Shown: positions 52,551 through 64,000, counted from the stretch's first letter. The stretch is 64,000 bases of DNA from Colletes latitarsis (GCF_051014445.1 NW_027488367.1:26211501-26275500), one strand, 5' to 3'. Notes: a model not told the origin generated them from the letters alone. Translations and numbers: made by a program.

Positions 52551-53290
52551 TGGTTTGGATCACGTAGTAAAGTGGTACCACACTGAAACAGTCGCTTAAT
52601 CCTGGTCTCGACAATATTTTAGAGGAGAACGCAAGTTAGGTCTGGGATAAGTCCGGTATTTGCTCTCATCAGGATCGTATTTTCGCATTTTTCCCATACT
52701 TGTTGAACAGATCCCTGGCGTTTTCTGGTTTGGATCACGTAGTAATGTGGTACCACACTGAAACAGTCAATCAAACCTGGTTTCGATCAATATTTTAGAG
52801 GATAACGCATGTTATGTCTAGGTTGGGCCTGGGATTTGCCCTCATCAGACACGTACTTTCGCATATTTCTCATACTTGACGGCCAGATTCTGGGCATTTT
52901 CTGGATTGGATCCCGTAGTAATGTGCTACCACACTGAAACGGACCATTAAACCTGGTGTCGATCAATATTTTAGAGGATAACGCATGTTATGTCTAGGTT
53001 AGGCCTGGGATTCGCCCTCATCAGACACATACTTTCGCGTTCTCCACATACTTGTTGAACAGATCCTGGGTTTTTTCTGGTTTGGATCACGTAGTAATGT
53101 GGTACCACACTGAAACAGTTGATTAATCCTGGTTTGGATCATTAGTTTAGAGAATAACTCATGTTAGGTCTGGGTTAGGTCAAGGATTTGCCCCCAGCAG
53201 GCTCATACTTTCGCATATTTCTCATACTTGATGGCTAGATCCTGGGCTTTTTCTGGATTGGATCACGCAGTAATGTGGTACCACACTGAA
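52551..53290. repeat. Segment duplicated at 63269-64000 and partly at 57650-58030
   Basis: GTCTCGACAATATTTTAGAGG, which lacks one base of the usual CGAACAAT or CGATCAAT, occurs with CGA at 52609, 57705 and 63328. The shift from here to the window end is a constant 10,719 bp (GATTAATCC at 53121 and 63840), so the far copy continues beyond the window. Monomers carry CATTTTTCCCATAC, GACGGCCAGATTC and ATCCCGTAGTAATGTGC variants. Confidence 0.82.
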
Positions 53291-54470
53291 ACAGTCCATC
53301 AAAACCTTGTTTCGATCAATATTTTAGCGGATAACGCATGTTATGTCTAGGTTAGGCCTGAAATTTGCCCTCATCAGGCTCATACTTTCGCATATTTCTC
53401 ATACTTGATGGCTAGATCCTGGGCTTTTTCTGGATTGGATCACGTACTAATGTGGTACCACACTGAAACAGTCCATTAGACCTGGTTTCGATCAATATTT
53501 TAGAGAATAACGCATGTTATGTCTAGGTTAGGCCTGGGATTTGCCCTCATCAGGCTCATACTTTCGCATATTTCTCATATTTGTTGAACAGATCCCTGGC
53601 TTTTTCTGGTTTGGATCACGTAGTGAAGAGGTACCACACTGAAACAGACGATTAATCCTGGTCTCGGTCAATATTTTATAGGATAACGCAAGTTCGGTCT
53701 GGGATAGGTCTGGGATTTGCCCTCATCAGGTCGTATTTTCGCATATTTCTCATACTTGTTGAACAGATCCTGGGTTTTTTCTGGTTTGGATGACGTAGCA
53801 ATGTGGTACCACACTGAAACAGTCCATTAAACCTGGTTTCCATCAATATTTTGGAGGACAACGCAAGTTAGGTCTGGGATAGGTCTGGGATTTGCCGTCA
53901 TCAGGGTCATGCTTTCGCATTTTTAACATACTTGTTGAACAGATCCAGGGTTTTTCTGGTTTGGATCACGTAGTAAAGTGGTACCACACTGAGACAGTCG
54001 ATTAATCCTATTTTCGATCAATATTTTAGAGGATAACTCATGCTAGGTCTAGGTTAGGCCTGAGATTTGCCCTCATCAGACCCATACTTTCGCATTCTTC
54101 ACATACTTGTTGAACAGATCCTGGGTTATTTCTGGTTTGGATCACCTAGTAAAGTGGTACCACACTGAAACAGTCGATTAATCCTGGTCACGATCAACAT
54201 TTTAGAGGATAACGCCGGTTAGGACTCGGTTAGGTCTGGGATTTGCCCTTATCAGGCTCATACTTTCGCATATTCCTCATACTTGATGGCCATATTCTGG
54301 GCTTTTTCTGGTTTGGATCACGTAGTAAAGTGGTGCCACACGGAAACAGTCCATGAAACCTAGTCTCGGTTAATATTTTAAAGGATATCGCATGTTAGGT
54401 CCGGGTTAGGTCTAGGATTTGCCCTCTTCAGATCCATACTTTCGCATTCTTCACATACTTATTGTACAGA
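53291..54470. repeat. Segment shared with 32.7-33.8 kb and 58.5-59.35 kb
   Basis: CGGTCAATATTTTATAGG at 53665 has partners at 33101 (shift 20,564) and 58584 (shift 4,919). Left of this the shift to the 58 kb copy is 5,272 bp, so the 58 kb copy has lost two monomers. The right part has CGCCGGTTAGGACTCGG and TTAAAGGATATCGC monomers, which also appear at 59.1-59.8 kb. Confidence 0.82.
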
Positions 54471-56630
54471 TCCTGGGTTTTTTTCTGGTTTGCATCACGT
54501 AGTAATGTGGTACCACACTGAAACAGTCCATCAAAACCTGGTTTCGATCAATATTTTAGCGGATAACGCATGTTATGTCTAGGTTAGGCCTGGGATTTGC
54601 CCTCATTAGGCTCATACTTTCGCATATTTCTCATACTTGATGGCTAGATCCTGGGCTTTTTCTGGATTGGATCACGAACTAATGTGGTACCACACTGAAA
54701 CAGTCCATTAGACCTGGTTTCGATCAATATTTTAGAGAATAACGCATGTTATGTCTAGGTTGGGCCTGGGATTTGCCCTCGTCAGACTCATACTTGCGCA
54801 TTCTTCACATACTTGTTGAACAGATCCTGGGTTTTTTCTGGTTTGGATCACGTAGTAATGTGGTACCACACTGAAAAAGTGCATTAAACCTGGTTTCGAT
54901 CAATATTTTAGCGGATAACGCATGTTATGTCTAGGTTAGGCCTGGGATTTGCCCTCATCAGGCTCATACTTTCGCGATTTTCACATACTTGTTGAACAAA
55001 TCCCTGGCTTATTCTGGTTTGGATCATGTACTAATGTGGTACCACACTGAAACAGTCCATTAAACCTGGTTTGGATCATTATTTTTGAGAATAACGCATG
55101 TTATGTCTAGGTTGGGCCTGGGATTTGCCCACATCAGACTCATACTTGCGCATTCTTCACATACTTGTTGAACAGATTCTGGGCTTTTTCTGGTTTGATC
55201 CCGTAGTAATGTGGTACCACACTGAAACGGTCCATTAAACCTGGTTTCCATCAATATTTTGGAGGACAACGCAAGTTAGGTCTGGGATAGGTCTGGGATT
55301 TGCTCTCATCAGGGTCATGCTTTCGCATTTTTAACATACTTGTTGAACAGATCCAGGGTTTTTCTGGTTTGGATCACGTAGTAAAGTGGTACCACACTGA
55401 AACAGTCGATTAATCCTGGTCTCGAACAATATTTTAGAGGATGACTCATGCTAGGTCTAGGCTAGGCCGGGGATTTGCCCTCATCAGACCCATCCTTTCG
55501 CATTCTTCACATACTTGTTGAACAGATCCAGGGTTTTTCTGGTTTGGATCACGTAGTAATGTGGTACCACACTGAAAAAGTGCATTAAACCTGGTTTCGA
55601 TCAATATTTTAGAGGATAACGCATGTTATGTCTAGGTTGGGCCTGGGATTTGCCCTCATCAGGCTCATAGTTTCGCGTTTTTCACATACTTGTAGAACAG
55701 ATCCTGGGTGTTTTCTGGTTTGGATCACGTAGTAATGTGGTACGACACTGACACAGTCCATTAAACCTGGTTTCCATCAATATTTTGGAGGACAACGCAA
55801 GTTAGGTCTGGGATAGGTCTGGGATTTGCTCTCATCAGGGTCATGCTTTCGCATTTTTAACATACTTGTTGAACAGATCCAGGGTTTTTCTGGTTTGGAT
55901 CACGTAGTAAAGTGGTACCACACTGAAACAGTCGATTAATCCTGGTCACGAACAATATTTTAGAGGATGACTCATGCTAGGTCTAGGCTAGGCCGGGGAT
56001 TTGCCCTCATCAGACCCATCCTTTCGCATTCTTCACATACTTGTTGAACAGATCCAGGGTTTTTCTGGTTTGGATCACGTAGTAAAGTGGTACCACACTG
56101 AAACAGTCGATTAATCCTGGTCTCGATCTATATTTTAGAGAGTAACTCATGCTAGGTCTAGGTTAGGCCTGTGATTTGCCCTCATCAGTCTCATACTTTC
56201 GCATATTTCTCAAACTTGTTGGCCAGATTCTGTGCTTTCACTGGTTTGGACACGTAGTAATGTGGTACCACACTGAAACAGTCGATTAAACCTGGTTTCG
56301 ATCAATATTTTAGAGGATAACGCAAGTTATGTCTGGGATAGGTCTGGGAATTGCCCACATCAGGCTCATAGTTTCGCGTTTTTCACATACTTGTTGAACA
56401 GGTCCTGGGTTATTTCTGGTTTGGATCAGGTAGTAATGTGGTACCACACAGTGACAGTCGATTAAACCTGGTTTCGATCAATATTGTAGAGGAGAACTCA
56501 TGTTAGGCCTAGGTTAAGCCTGGGATTTGCCCTCATCAGACCCATACTTTCGGATTCATCACATACTTGTTGAACAGATCCTGGGTTATTTCTGGTTTGG
56601 ATCAGGTAGTAATGTGGTACCACACTGAAA
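54471..56630. repeat. Mosaic block with a three-monomer local repeat
   Basis: About 12 monomers. GCAAGTTAGGTCTGGG with GCTCTCATCAGGGTCATGC occurs at 55271 and 55797, a 526 bp (three-monomer) spacing. About 55.6-56.6 kb matches 43.66-44.67 kb at an 11,950 bp shift. About 54.47-54.9 kb matches 59.74-60.1 kb at a 5,270 bp shift. A one- to two-base loss near 55196 gives GGTTTGATCCCG. Confidence 0.78.
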
Positions 56631-57640
56631 CAGTCAGTTAAACCTGGATACAACCAATATTTCAGAGGATAACGCATGTTAGGTCTGCGTTAGGTCTAGG
56701 ATTTGCCCTCATCTGGCTCATACCTTCGCATTCTTCACAGGCTTGTTGAACAGATCCTAGGTTTTTCTGGTTTGGATCACGTAGTAATGTGGTACCACAC
56801 TGAAACAGTCAGTTAAACCTGGTTTCGATCAATATTTTTGATGATAACGCATGTTAGGTTTGGGTTAGGGCTAGGATTTGCCCTCATCAGACCCATACTT
56901 TCGCATTCTTCACATACTTGTTGAACAGATCCTGTATTATTTCTGGTTTGGATCACGTAGTAAAGTGGTACCACACTGAAACAGTCGATTAATCCTGGTC
57001 TCGAACAATATTTTAGAGGATGACTCATGCTAGGTCTAGGCTAGGCCTGGGATTTGCCCTCATCAGACCCATACTTTCGCATTCTTCACATACTTGTGGA
57101 ACAGATCCTGGGTTATTTCTGGTTTGGATCACGTGGTAAAGTGGTACCACACTGAAACAGTCAGTTAAACCTGGATACAACCAATATTTCAGAGGATAAC
57201 GCATGTTAGGTCTGCGTTAGGTCTAGGATTTGCCCTCATCTGGCTCATACCTTCGCATTCTTCACATGCTTGTTGAACAGATCCTAGGTTTTTCTGGTTT
57301 GGATCACGTAGTAATGTGGTACCACACTGAAACAGTCAGTTAAACTTGGTTTCGATCAATATTTTTGATGATAACGCATGTTAGGTTTGGGTTAGAGCTA
57401 GGATTTGCCCTCATCAGACCCATACTTTCGCATTCTTCACATACTTGTTGAACAGATCCTGTATTATTTCTGGTTTGGATCACGTAGTAAAATGGTACCA
57501 CACTGAAACAGTCGATTAATCCTGGTCTCGAACAATATGTTAGAGGATAACTCATGCTAGGTCTAGGTTAGGCCTGGGATTTGCCCTCATCAGACCCATA
57601 CTTTCGCATTCATCACATACTTGTTGAACAGGTCCTGGGT
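56631..57640. repeat. Fourth partial copy of the GATGATAACG monomer group
   Basis: About six monomers match about 45035-46050 at an 11,598 bp shift, including both GATGATAACG monomers (56813 and 57340, against 45215 and 45742), again 527 bp apart. It has private substitutions, for example GTTAGAGC for GTTAGGGC near 57393 and CTTCACAGGC near 56735. Confidence 0.84.
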
Positions 57641-59100
57641 TATTTCTGGTTTGGATCACGTAGTAAAGTGGTACCACACTGAAACAGTCGCTTAATCCTG
57701 GTCTCGACAATATTTTAGAGGAGAACGCAAGTTAGGTCTGGGATAAGTCTGGGATTTGCTCTCATCAGGATCGTATTTTCGCATTTTTCCCATACTTGTT
57801 GAACAGATCCCTGGCGTTTTCTGGTTTGGATCACGTAGTAATGTGGTACCACACTGAAACAGTCAATCAAACCTGGTTTCGATCAATATTTTAGAGGATA
57901 ACGCATGTTATGTCTAGGTTGGGCCTGGGATTTGCCCTCATCAGACTCGTACTTTCGCATATTTCTCATACTTGACGGCCAGATTCTGGGCTTTTTCTGG
58001 ATTGGATCCCGTAGTAATGTGCTACCACACTGAAACGGACCATTAAACCTGGTGTCGATCAATATTTTAGAGGAGAACGCAAGTTAGGTCTGGGATAAGT
58101 CCGGGATTTGCTCTCATCAGGATCGTATTTTCGCATTTTTCCCATACTTGTTGAACAGATCCCTGGCGTTTTCTGGTTTGGATCCCGTAGTAATGTGCTA
58201 CCACACTGAAACGGACCATTGAACCTGGTGTCGATCAATATTTTAGAGGATAACGCATGTTATGTCTAGGTTAGGCCTGGGATTTGCCCTCATCAGACAC
58301 ATACTTTCGCATTCTCCACATACTTGTTGAACAGATCCTGGGTTTTTTCTGGTTTGGATCACGTAGTAATGTGGTACCACACTGAAACAGTTGATTAATC
58401 CTGGTTTGGATCATTAGTTTAGAGCATAACTCATGTTAGGTCTGGGTTAGGTCTGGGATTTGCCCCCAGCAGGCTCATACTTTCGCATATTTCTCATATT
58501 TGTTGAACAGATCCCTGGCTTTTTCTGGTTTGGATCACGTAGTGAAGAGGTACCACACTGAAACAGACGATTAATCCTGGTCTCGGTCAATATTTTATAG
58601 GATAACGCAAGTTCGGTCTGGGATAGGTCTGGGATTTGCCCTCATCAGGTCGTATTTTCGCATATTTCTCATACTTGTTGAACAGATCCTGGGTTTTTTC
58701 TGGTTTGGATCACGTAGCAATGTGGTACCACACTGAAACAGTCCATTAAACCTGGTTCCATCAATATTTTGGAGGACAACGCAAGTTAGGTCTGGGATAG
58801 GTCTGGGATTTGCCGTCATCAGGGTCATGCTTTCGCATTTTTAACATACTTGTTGAACAGATCCAGGGTTTTTCTGGTTTGGATCACGTAGTAAAGTGGT
58901 ACCACACTGAAACAGTCGATTAATCCTATTTTCGATCAATATTTTAGAGGATAACTCATGCTAGGTCTAGGTTAGGCCTGAGATTTGCCCTCATCAGACC
59001 CATACTTTCGCATTCTTCACATACTTGTTGAACAGATCCTGGGTTATTTCTGGTTTGGATCACCTAGTAAAGTGGTACCACACTGAAACAGTCGATTAAT
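57641..59100. repeat. Mixed monomers related to 52.6-54.2 kb
   Basis: About eight monomers. CGACAATATTTTAGAGGAGAACG at 57705, and a relative with GTGTCGATCAATATTTTAGAGGAGAACG near 58055, show an extra copy of this monomer joined to a different monomer start. CGGTCAATATTTTATAGG at 58584 starts the copy of 53665 onward. One T is lost at about 58757 (CTGGTTCCATC). Confidence 0.78.
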
Positions 59101-59804
59101 CCTGGTCACGATCAACATTTTAGAGGATAACGCCGGTTAGGACTCGGTTAGGTCTGGGATTTGCCCTTATCAGGCTCATACTTTCGCATATTCCTCATAC
59201 TTGATGGCCATATTCTGGGCTTTTTCTGGTTTGGATCAAGTAGTAAAGTGGTGCCACACGGAAACAGTCCATGAAACCTAGTCTCGGTTAATATTTTAAA
59301 GGATATCGCATGTTAGGTCCGGGTTAGGTCTAGGATTTGCCCTCTTCAGACCCATACTTTCGGATTCTTCACATACTTGTTGTACAGATCCTGGGTTATT
59401 TCTGGTTTGGATCACCCAGTAAAGTGGTACCACACTGAAACAGTCGATTAATCCTGGTCACGATCAACATTTTAGAGGATAACGCCGGTTAGGACTCGGT
59501 TAGGTCTGGGATTTGCCCTTATCAGGCTCATACTTTCGCATATTCCTCATACTTGATGGCCATATTCTGGGCTTTTTCTGGTTTGGATCAAGTAGTAAAG
59601 TGGTGCCACACGGAAACAGTCCATGAAACCTAGTCTCGGTTAATATTTTAAAGGATATCGCATGTTAGGTCCGGGTTAGGTCTAGGATTTGCCCTCCTCA
59701 GACCCATACTTTCGGATTCTTCACATACTTGTTGTACAGATCCTAGGTTTTTTTCTGGTTTGCATCACGTAGTAATGTGGTACCACACTGAAACAGTCCA
59801 TCAA
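59101..59804. repeat. Tandem duplication of a two-monomer unit (352 bp)
   Basis: CCTGGTCACGATCAACATTT starts at 59101 and again at 59453. The 352 bp that follow are nearly identical, including the rare GGATATCGC, GGTGCCACACGG and GACTCGGTTAGG variants. The 53-54 kb relative (about 54183 onward) has this dimer only once, so the second copy is a local gain here or a loss there. Confidence 0.85.
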
Positions 59805-61380
59805 AACCTGGTTTCGATCAATATTTTAGCGGATAACGCATGTTATGTCTAGGTTAGGCCTGGGATTTGCCCTCATTAGGCTCATACTTTCGCATATTTC
59901 TCATACTTGATGGCTAGATCCTGGGCTTTTTCTGGATTGGATCACGTACTAATGTGGTACCACACTGAAACAGTCCATTAGACCTGGTTTCGATCAATAT
60001 TTTAGAGAATAACGCATGTTATGTCTAGGTTGGGCCTGGGATTTGCCCTCATCAGACTCATACTTGCGCATTCTTCACATACTTGTTGAACAGATTCTGG
60101 GCTTTTTCTGGTTTGATCCCGTAGTAATGTGGTACCACACTGAAACGGTCCATTAAACCTGGTGACGATCAATATTTTAGAGGATAACGCATGTTATGTC
60201 TAGGTTAGGTCTGGGATTTGCCCTCATCAGACTCATACTTTCGCATATTTCTCAAACTTGTTGGCCAGATTCTGTGCTTTCACTGGTTTGGACACGCAGT
60301 AATGAGGTACCACACTGAAACAGTCGATTAAACCTGGTTTCGATCAATATTTTAGAGGATAACGCAAGTTATGCCTGGGATAGGTCTGGGAATTGCCCAC
60401 ATCAGGCTCATAGTTTCGCGTTTTTCACATACTTGTAGTACAGATCCTGGGTTTTTTCTGGTTTGGATCACGTAGTAATGTGGTACGACACTGAAACAGT
60501 CCATTAAACCTGGTTTCCATCAATATTTTGGAGGACAACGCTAGTTAGGTCTGGGATAGGTCTGGGATTTGCCTTCATCAGGGTCATGCTTTCGCATTTT
60601 TAACATACTTGTTGAACAGATCCAGGGTTTTTCTGGTTTGGATCACGTAGTAAAGTGGTACCACACTGAAACAGTCGATTAATCCTGGTCTCGAACAATA
60701 TTTTAGAGGATGACTCATGCTAGGTCTAGGCTAGGCCTGGGATTTGCCCTCATCAGACCCATACTTTCGCATTCTTCACATACTTGTTGAACAGATCCAG
60801 GGTTTTTCTGGTTTGGATCACGTAGTAAAGTGGTACCACACTGAAACAGTCAATTAAACCTGGTCACGATCAACATTTTAGAGGATAACGCAAGTTATGT
60901 CTGGGATAGGTCTGGGAATTGCCCACATCAGGCTCATAGTTTCGCGTTTTTCACATACTTGTTGAACAGGTCCTGGGTTATTTCTGGTTTGGATCAGGTA
61001 GTAATGTGGTACCACACTGAAACAGTCAATTAAACCTGGTCACGATCAACATTTTAGAGGATAACGCCGGTTAGGACTCGGTTAGGTCTGGGATTTGCCT
61101 TCATCAGGGTCATGCTTTCGCATTTTTAACATACTTGTTGAACAGATCCAGGGTTTTTCTGGTTTGGATCACGTAGTAAAGTGGTACCACACACAAACTG
61201 TCGATTAATCCTGGTCTCGAACAATATTTTAGAGGATGACTCATGCTAGGTCTAGGCTAGGCCTGGGATTTGCCCTCATCAGACCCATACTTTCGCATTC
61301 TTCACATACTTGTTGAACAGATCCTAGGTTTTTCTGGTTTGGATCACGTAGTAATGTGGTACCACACTGAAACAGTCAGT
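59805..61380. repeat. Mosaic of right-domain monomers
   Basis: About nine monomers of classes already described: TAGCGG B monomer at about 59.8 kb, GGTGACGATCAATAT at about 60160, CCAGGG 175-mers at about 60.6-60.9 kb, and CGCCGGTTAGGACTCGG at about 61065. CACACACAAACTGTCG near 61190 is a local variant of the KpnI end. No other sequence is present. Confidence 0.72.
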
Positions 61381-62630
61381 TAAACCTGGTTTCGATCAAT
61401 ATTTTTGATGATAACGCATGTTAGGTTTGGGTTAGGTCTAGGATTTGCCCTCATCAGACCCATACTTTCGCATTCTTCACATACTTGTTGAACAGATCCT
61501 GTATTATTTCTGGTTTGGATCAGGTAGTAATGTGGTACCACACTGAAACTGTCGCTTAATCCTGGTCTCGAACAATATGTTAGAGGATAACTCATGCTAG
61601 GTCTAGGTTAGGCCTGGGATTTGCCCTCATCAGACCCATACTTTCGCATTCATCACATACTTGTTGAACAGGTCCTGGGTTATTTCTGGTTTGGATCACG
61701 TAGTAAAGTGGTACCACACTGAAACTGTCGCTTAGTCCTGGTCTCGAACAATGTTTTAGAGGATAACTCATGCTAGGTCTAGGTTAGGCCTGGGATTTGC
61801 CCTCATCAGACCCATACTTTCGCATTCATCACATACTTGTTCAACAGATCCTGGGTTATTTCTGGTTTGGATCAGGTAGTAATGTGGTACCACACTGAAA
61901 CAGTCAATTAAACCTGGTCACGAACAATGTTTTAGAGGATAACTCATGCTAGGTCTAGGTTAGGCCTGGGATTTGCCCTCATCAGACCCATACTTTCGCA
62001 TTCATCACATACTTGTTCAACAGATCCTGGGTTATTTCTGGTTTGGATCAGGCAGTAATGTGGTACCACACTGAAACAGTCGACTAATCCTGGTCTCGAA
62101 CAATATGTTAGAGGATAACTCATGCTAGGTCTAGCTTAAGCCTGGGATTTGCCCTCATCAGACCCATACTTTCGCATTCATCACATACTTGTTGAACAGG
62201 TCCCGGGTTATTTCTGGTTTGGATCACGTAGTAAAGTGGTACCACACTGAAACTGTCGCTTAATCCTGGTCTCGAACAATGTTTTAGAGGATAACTCATG
62301 CTAGGTCTAAGTTAGGCCTGGGATTTGCCCTCATCAGACCCATACTTTCGCATTCATCACATACTTGTTCAACAGATCCTGGGTTATTTCTGGGTTGGAT
62401 CAGGTAGTAATGTGGTACCACACAGAGACAGACGATTAAACCTGGTTTCGATCAATATTGTAGAGGATAACTCATGTTTGGCCTAGGTTAGGCCTGGGAT
62501 TTGCCCCCATCAGACCCATACTTTCGCATTCATCACATACTTGTTGAACAGGTCCTGGGTTACTTCTGGATTGGAACACGTAGTAATGTGGTACCACGCT
62601 GAAACAGTCCATTAAACCTAGTTTCGATCA
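61381..62630. repeat. Run of related CTGTCGCTTA / CGAACAATG monomers
   Basis: Successive monomers at about 61.56, 61.74, 61.92, 62.09 and 62.27 kb share CGAACAATGTTTTAGAGG or CGAACAATATGTTAGAGG, AACTCATGCTAGG, CATCAGACCCATAC and CGCATTCATCACATACTTG. This is a more uniform run of one subtype than seen elsewhere in the right domain, suggesting local one-monomer expansion. Related monomers occur at 46.0-46.5, 48.9-49.5 and 52.1-52.5 kb. Confidence 0.78.
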
Positions 62631-62998
62631 ATATTTTAGAGGATAACGCATGTTAGGTCTTGATTAGGCCTGGGATTTGCCCTCATCAGGGTCATACTTT
62701 CGCATATCTCTTATACTTGATGGCCAGATCCTGGGCTTTTTCTGGATTGGATCACGTAGTAATGTGGTACCACACTGAAACATTCAATTAAACCTGGTCT
62801 TGATAAATATTTTAGAGGATAACGCATGTTAGGTCTTGATTAGGCCTGGGATTTGCCCTCATCAGGGTCATACTTTCGCATATCTCTTATACTTGATGGC
62901 CAGATCCTGGGCTTTTTCTGGATTGGATCACGTAGTAATGTGGTACCACACTGAAACATTCAATTAAACCTGGTCTTGATAAATATTTTAGAGGATAA
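62631..62998. repeat. Tandem duplicate of a single monomer (176 bp spacing)
   Basis: TCTTGATTAGGCCTGGG lies at 62658 and 62834, exactly 176 bp apart. The intervening sequence (TATCTCTTATACTTGATGGCC, GCTTTTTCTGGATTGG, ACATTCAATTAAACCTGG) repeats without visible differences. This looks like a very recent single-monomer gain. Confidence 0.85.
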
Positions 62999-64000
62999 CG
63001 CATTTTAGGTCTGGGATAGGTCTGGGATTTGCCCTCATCAGGGTCATGCTTTCGCACTTTTAACATACTTGTTGAACAGATCCTGGGTTATTCTGGTTTG
63101 GATCACGTAGTAATGTGGTACCACACTGAAACAGTCCATTAAACCTAGTTTCGATCAATATTTTAGAGGATAACGCATGTTATGTCTAGGTTGGGCCTGG
63201 GATTTGCCCTCGTCAGACTCATACTTGCGCATTCTTCACATACTTGTTGAACAGATCCTGGGTTTTTTCTGGTTTGGATCACGTAGTAAAGTGGTACCAC
63301 ACTGAAACAGTCGCTTAATCCTGGTCTCGACAATATTTTAGAGGAGAACGCAAGTTAGGTCTGGGATAAGTCCGGGATTTGCTCTCATCAGGATCGTATT
63401 TTCGCATTTTTCCCAAACTTGATGAACAGATCCCTGGCGTTTTCTGGTTTGGATCACGTAGTAATGTGGTACCACACTGAAACAGTCAATCAAACCTGGT
63501 TTCGATCAATATTTTAGAGGATAACGCATGTTATGTCTAGGTTGGGCCTGGGATTTGCCCTCATCAGACACGTACATTCGCATATTTCTCATACTTGACG
63601 GCCAGATTCTGGGCTTTTTCTGGATTGGATCCCGTAGTAATGTGCTACCACACTGAAACGGACCATTAAACCTGGTGTCGATCAATATTTTAGAGGATAA
63701 CGCATGTTATGTCTAGGTTAGGCCTGGGATTCGCCCTCATCAGACACATACTTTCGCATTCTCCACATACTTGTTGAACAGATCCTGGGTTTTTTCTGGT
63801 TTGGATCACGTAGTAATGTGGTACCACACTGAAACAGTTGATTAATCCTGGTTTGGATCATTAGTTTAGAGAATAACTCATGTTAGGTCTGGGTTAGGTC
63901 TAGGATTTGCCCCCAGCAGGCTCATACTTTCGCATATTTCTCATACTTGATGGCTAGATCCTGGGCTTTTTCTGGATTGGATCACGCAGTAATGTGGTAC
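62999..64000. repeat. Array continuing past the window edge
   Basis: From about 63269 the sequence matches 52551-53290 at a 10,719 bp shift. The window ends in the middle of a KpnI site (GTGGTAC), so the array continues to the right. Confidence 0.88.

Larger units (their letters stand above)
1..64000. repeat. Tandem satellite DNA array, ~176 bp monomer, ~364 copies
   Basis: The same ~176 bp sequence recurs head to tail across the whole window without a break and always in the same orientation. The period is seen directly: equivalent positions in neighbouring monomers lie 176 bases apart (CCTGG starts at 24642 and 24818, 21646 and 21822, 23409 and 23585, 39596 and 39772). A consensus runs from CCTGGTTTCGATCAATATTT to ACAGTCGATTAAA and has about 41-42% G+C. 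No stretch longer than one monomer departs from it, so there is no gene, transposon or single-copy spacer inside. 176 is not a multiple of 3, so no reading frame can run through successive monomers. Arrays of this unit length and size are typical of eukaryotic centromeric or pericentromeric heterochromatin; that location is inferred. The array is cut by both window edges. I do not recognise the satellite family. Confidence 0.98.

Noticed and set aside
869..61595. Dozens of similar 61-107 codon reading frames, mostly on the minus strand, as a possible gene family.
   Set aside because: Each is a frame of the 176 bp monomer. The period is not a multiple of 3, frames stop in the next monomer, there is no recognisable domain, and the similarity follows from the DNA repeat. 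None is listed as a CDS.
1..64000. CRISPR-like array (regular repeats).
   Set aside because: The whole 176 bp unit repeats. There are no short repeats separated by unique spacers, and no cas genes.

Overview
The whole 64 kb window is one uninterrupted tandem satellite DNA array. The unit is about 176 bp (roughly 41-42% G+C by hand count of one consensus), repeated about 364 times. Every monomer examined lies head to tail in the same orientation. I found no unique sequence, transposon, rRNA or tRNA gene, intron-bearing gene or convincing protein-coding gene, and both window edges lie inside the array. The layout (megasatellite-scale array, higher-order repeats, monomer subfamilies, decayed CpG sites) fits a eukaryotic centromeric, pericentromeric or other heterochromatic block. 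I do not recognise the satellite family and cannot name the species.

Monomer anatomy, counted from the conserved CCTGG: positions 1-35 hold a conserved AT-rich start (TTTCGATCAATATTTTAGAGG). Positions about 39-59 hold a G-rich stretch with several GG tracts. Positions about 85-135 hold the main subtype-defining region (an A form with GTTGAACAGATCCTGGG, a B form with GATGGCTAGATCCTGGGC, a D form with CATGTTGACCTGATCGA, and hybrids). Positions about 133-165 hold a conserved end with the dyad TGTGGTACCACA, which contains a KpnI site.

Region by region: 1-9.7 kb is a heterogeneous mixture of monomers with weak higher-order order, including a degenerate 5-monomer (880 bp) periodicity at 3.3-5.9 kb. 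9.7-12.3 kb holds a 1.0 kb duplication displaced by 9 monomers. 13.7-20.4 kb holds 2.5 copies of a 15-monomer unit (2,643-2,644 bp). 23.0-29.2 kb holds two copies of a 17/18-monomer unit (2,994 and 3,170 bp), with a third partial copy at 30.5-32.5 kb. Near 32-33 kb the array changes character: to the right, monomers carry TATGTCTAGG, CGATTAATCCTGG and AACTCATGC variants and average about 175.7 bp instead of about 176.1 bp. 33.3-45.3 kb is a mosaic of overlapping duplications (offsets 2,989, 3,341, 3,867 and 5,449 bp). 44.6-50.6 kb holds two apparently near-identical 17-monomer units (2,988 bp), with a truncated third copy at 51.3-52.5 kb. 52.5-64 kb is a further mosaic that reuses pieces of the 32.5-33.8, 43-46 and 52.5-54.4 kb segments.

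No genes work together here. The biology is that of a satellite evolving by unequal exchange and gene conversion: copies differ by whole-monomer gains or losses, A/B chimeric monomers occur, and local one- and two-monomer duplications look recent. Possible functional elements (the KpnI dyad and the G-tract cluster) are inferences from conservation across subtypes. Block boundaries were read by eye and are good to a few tens of bases.
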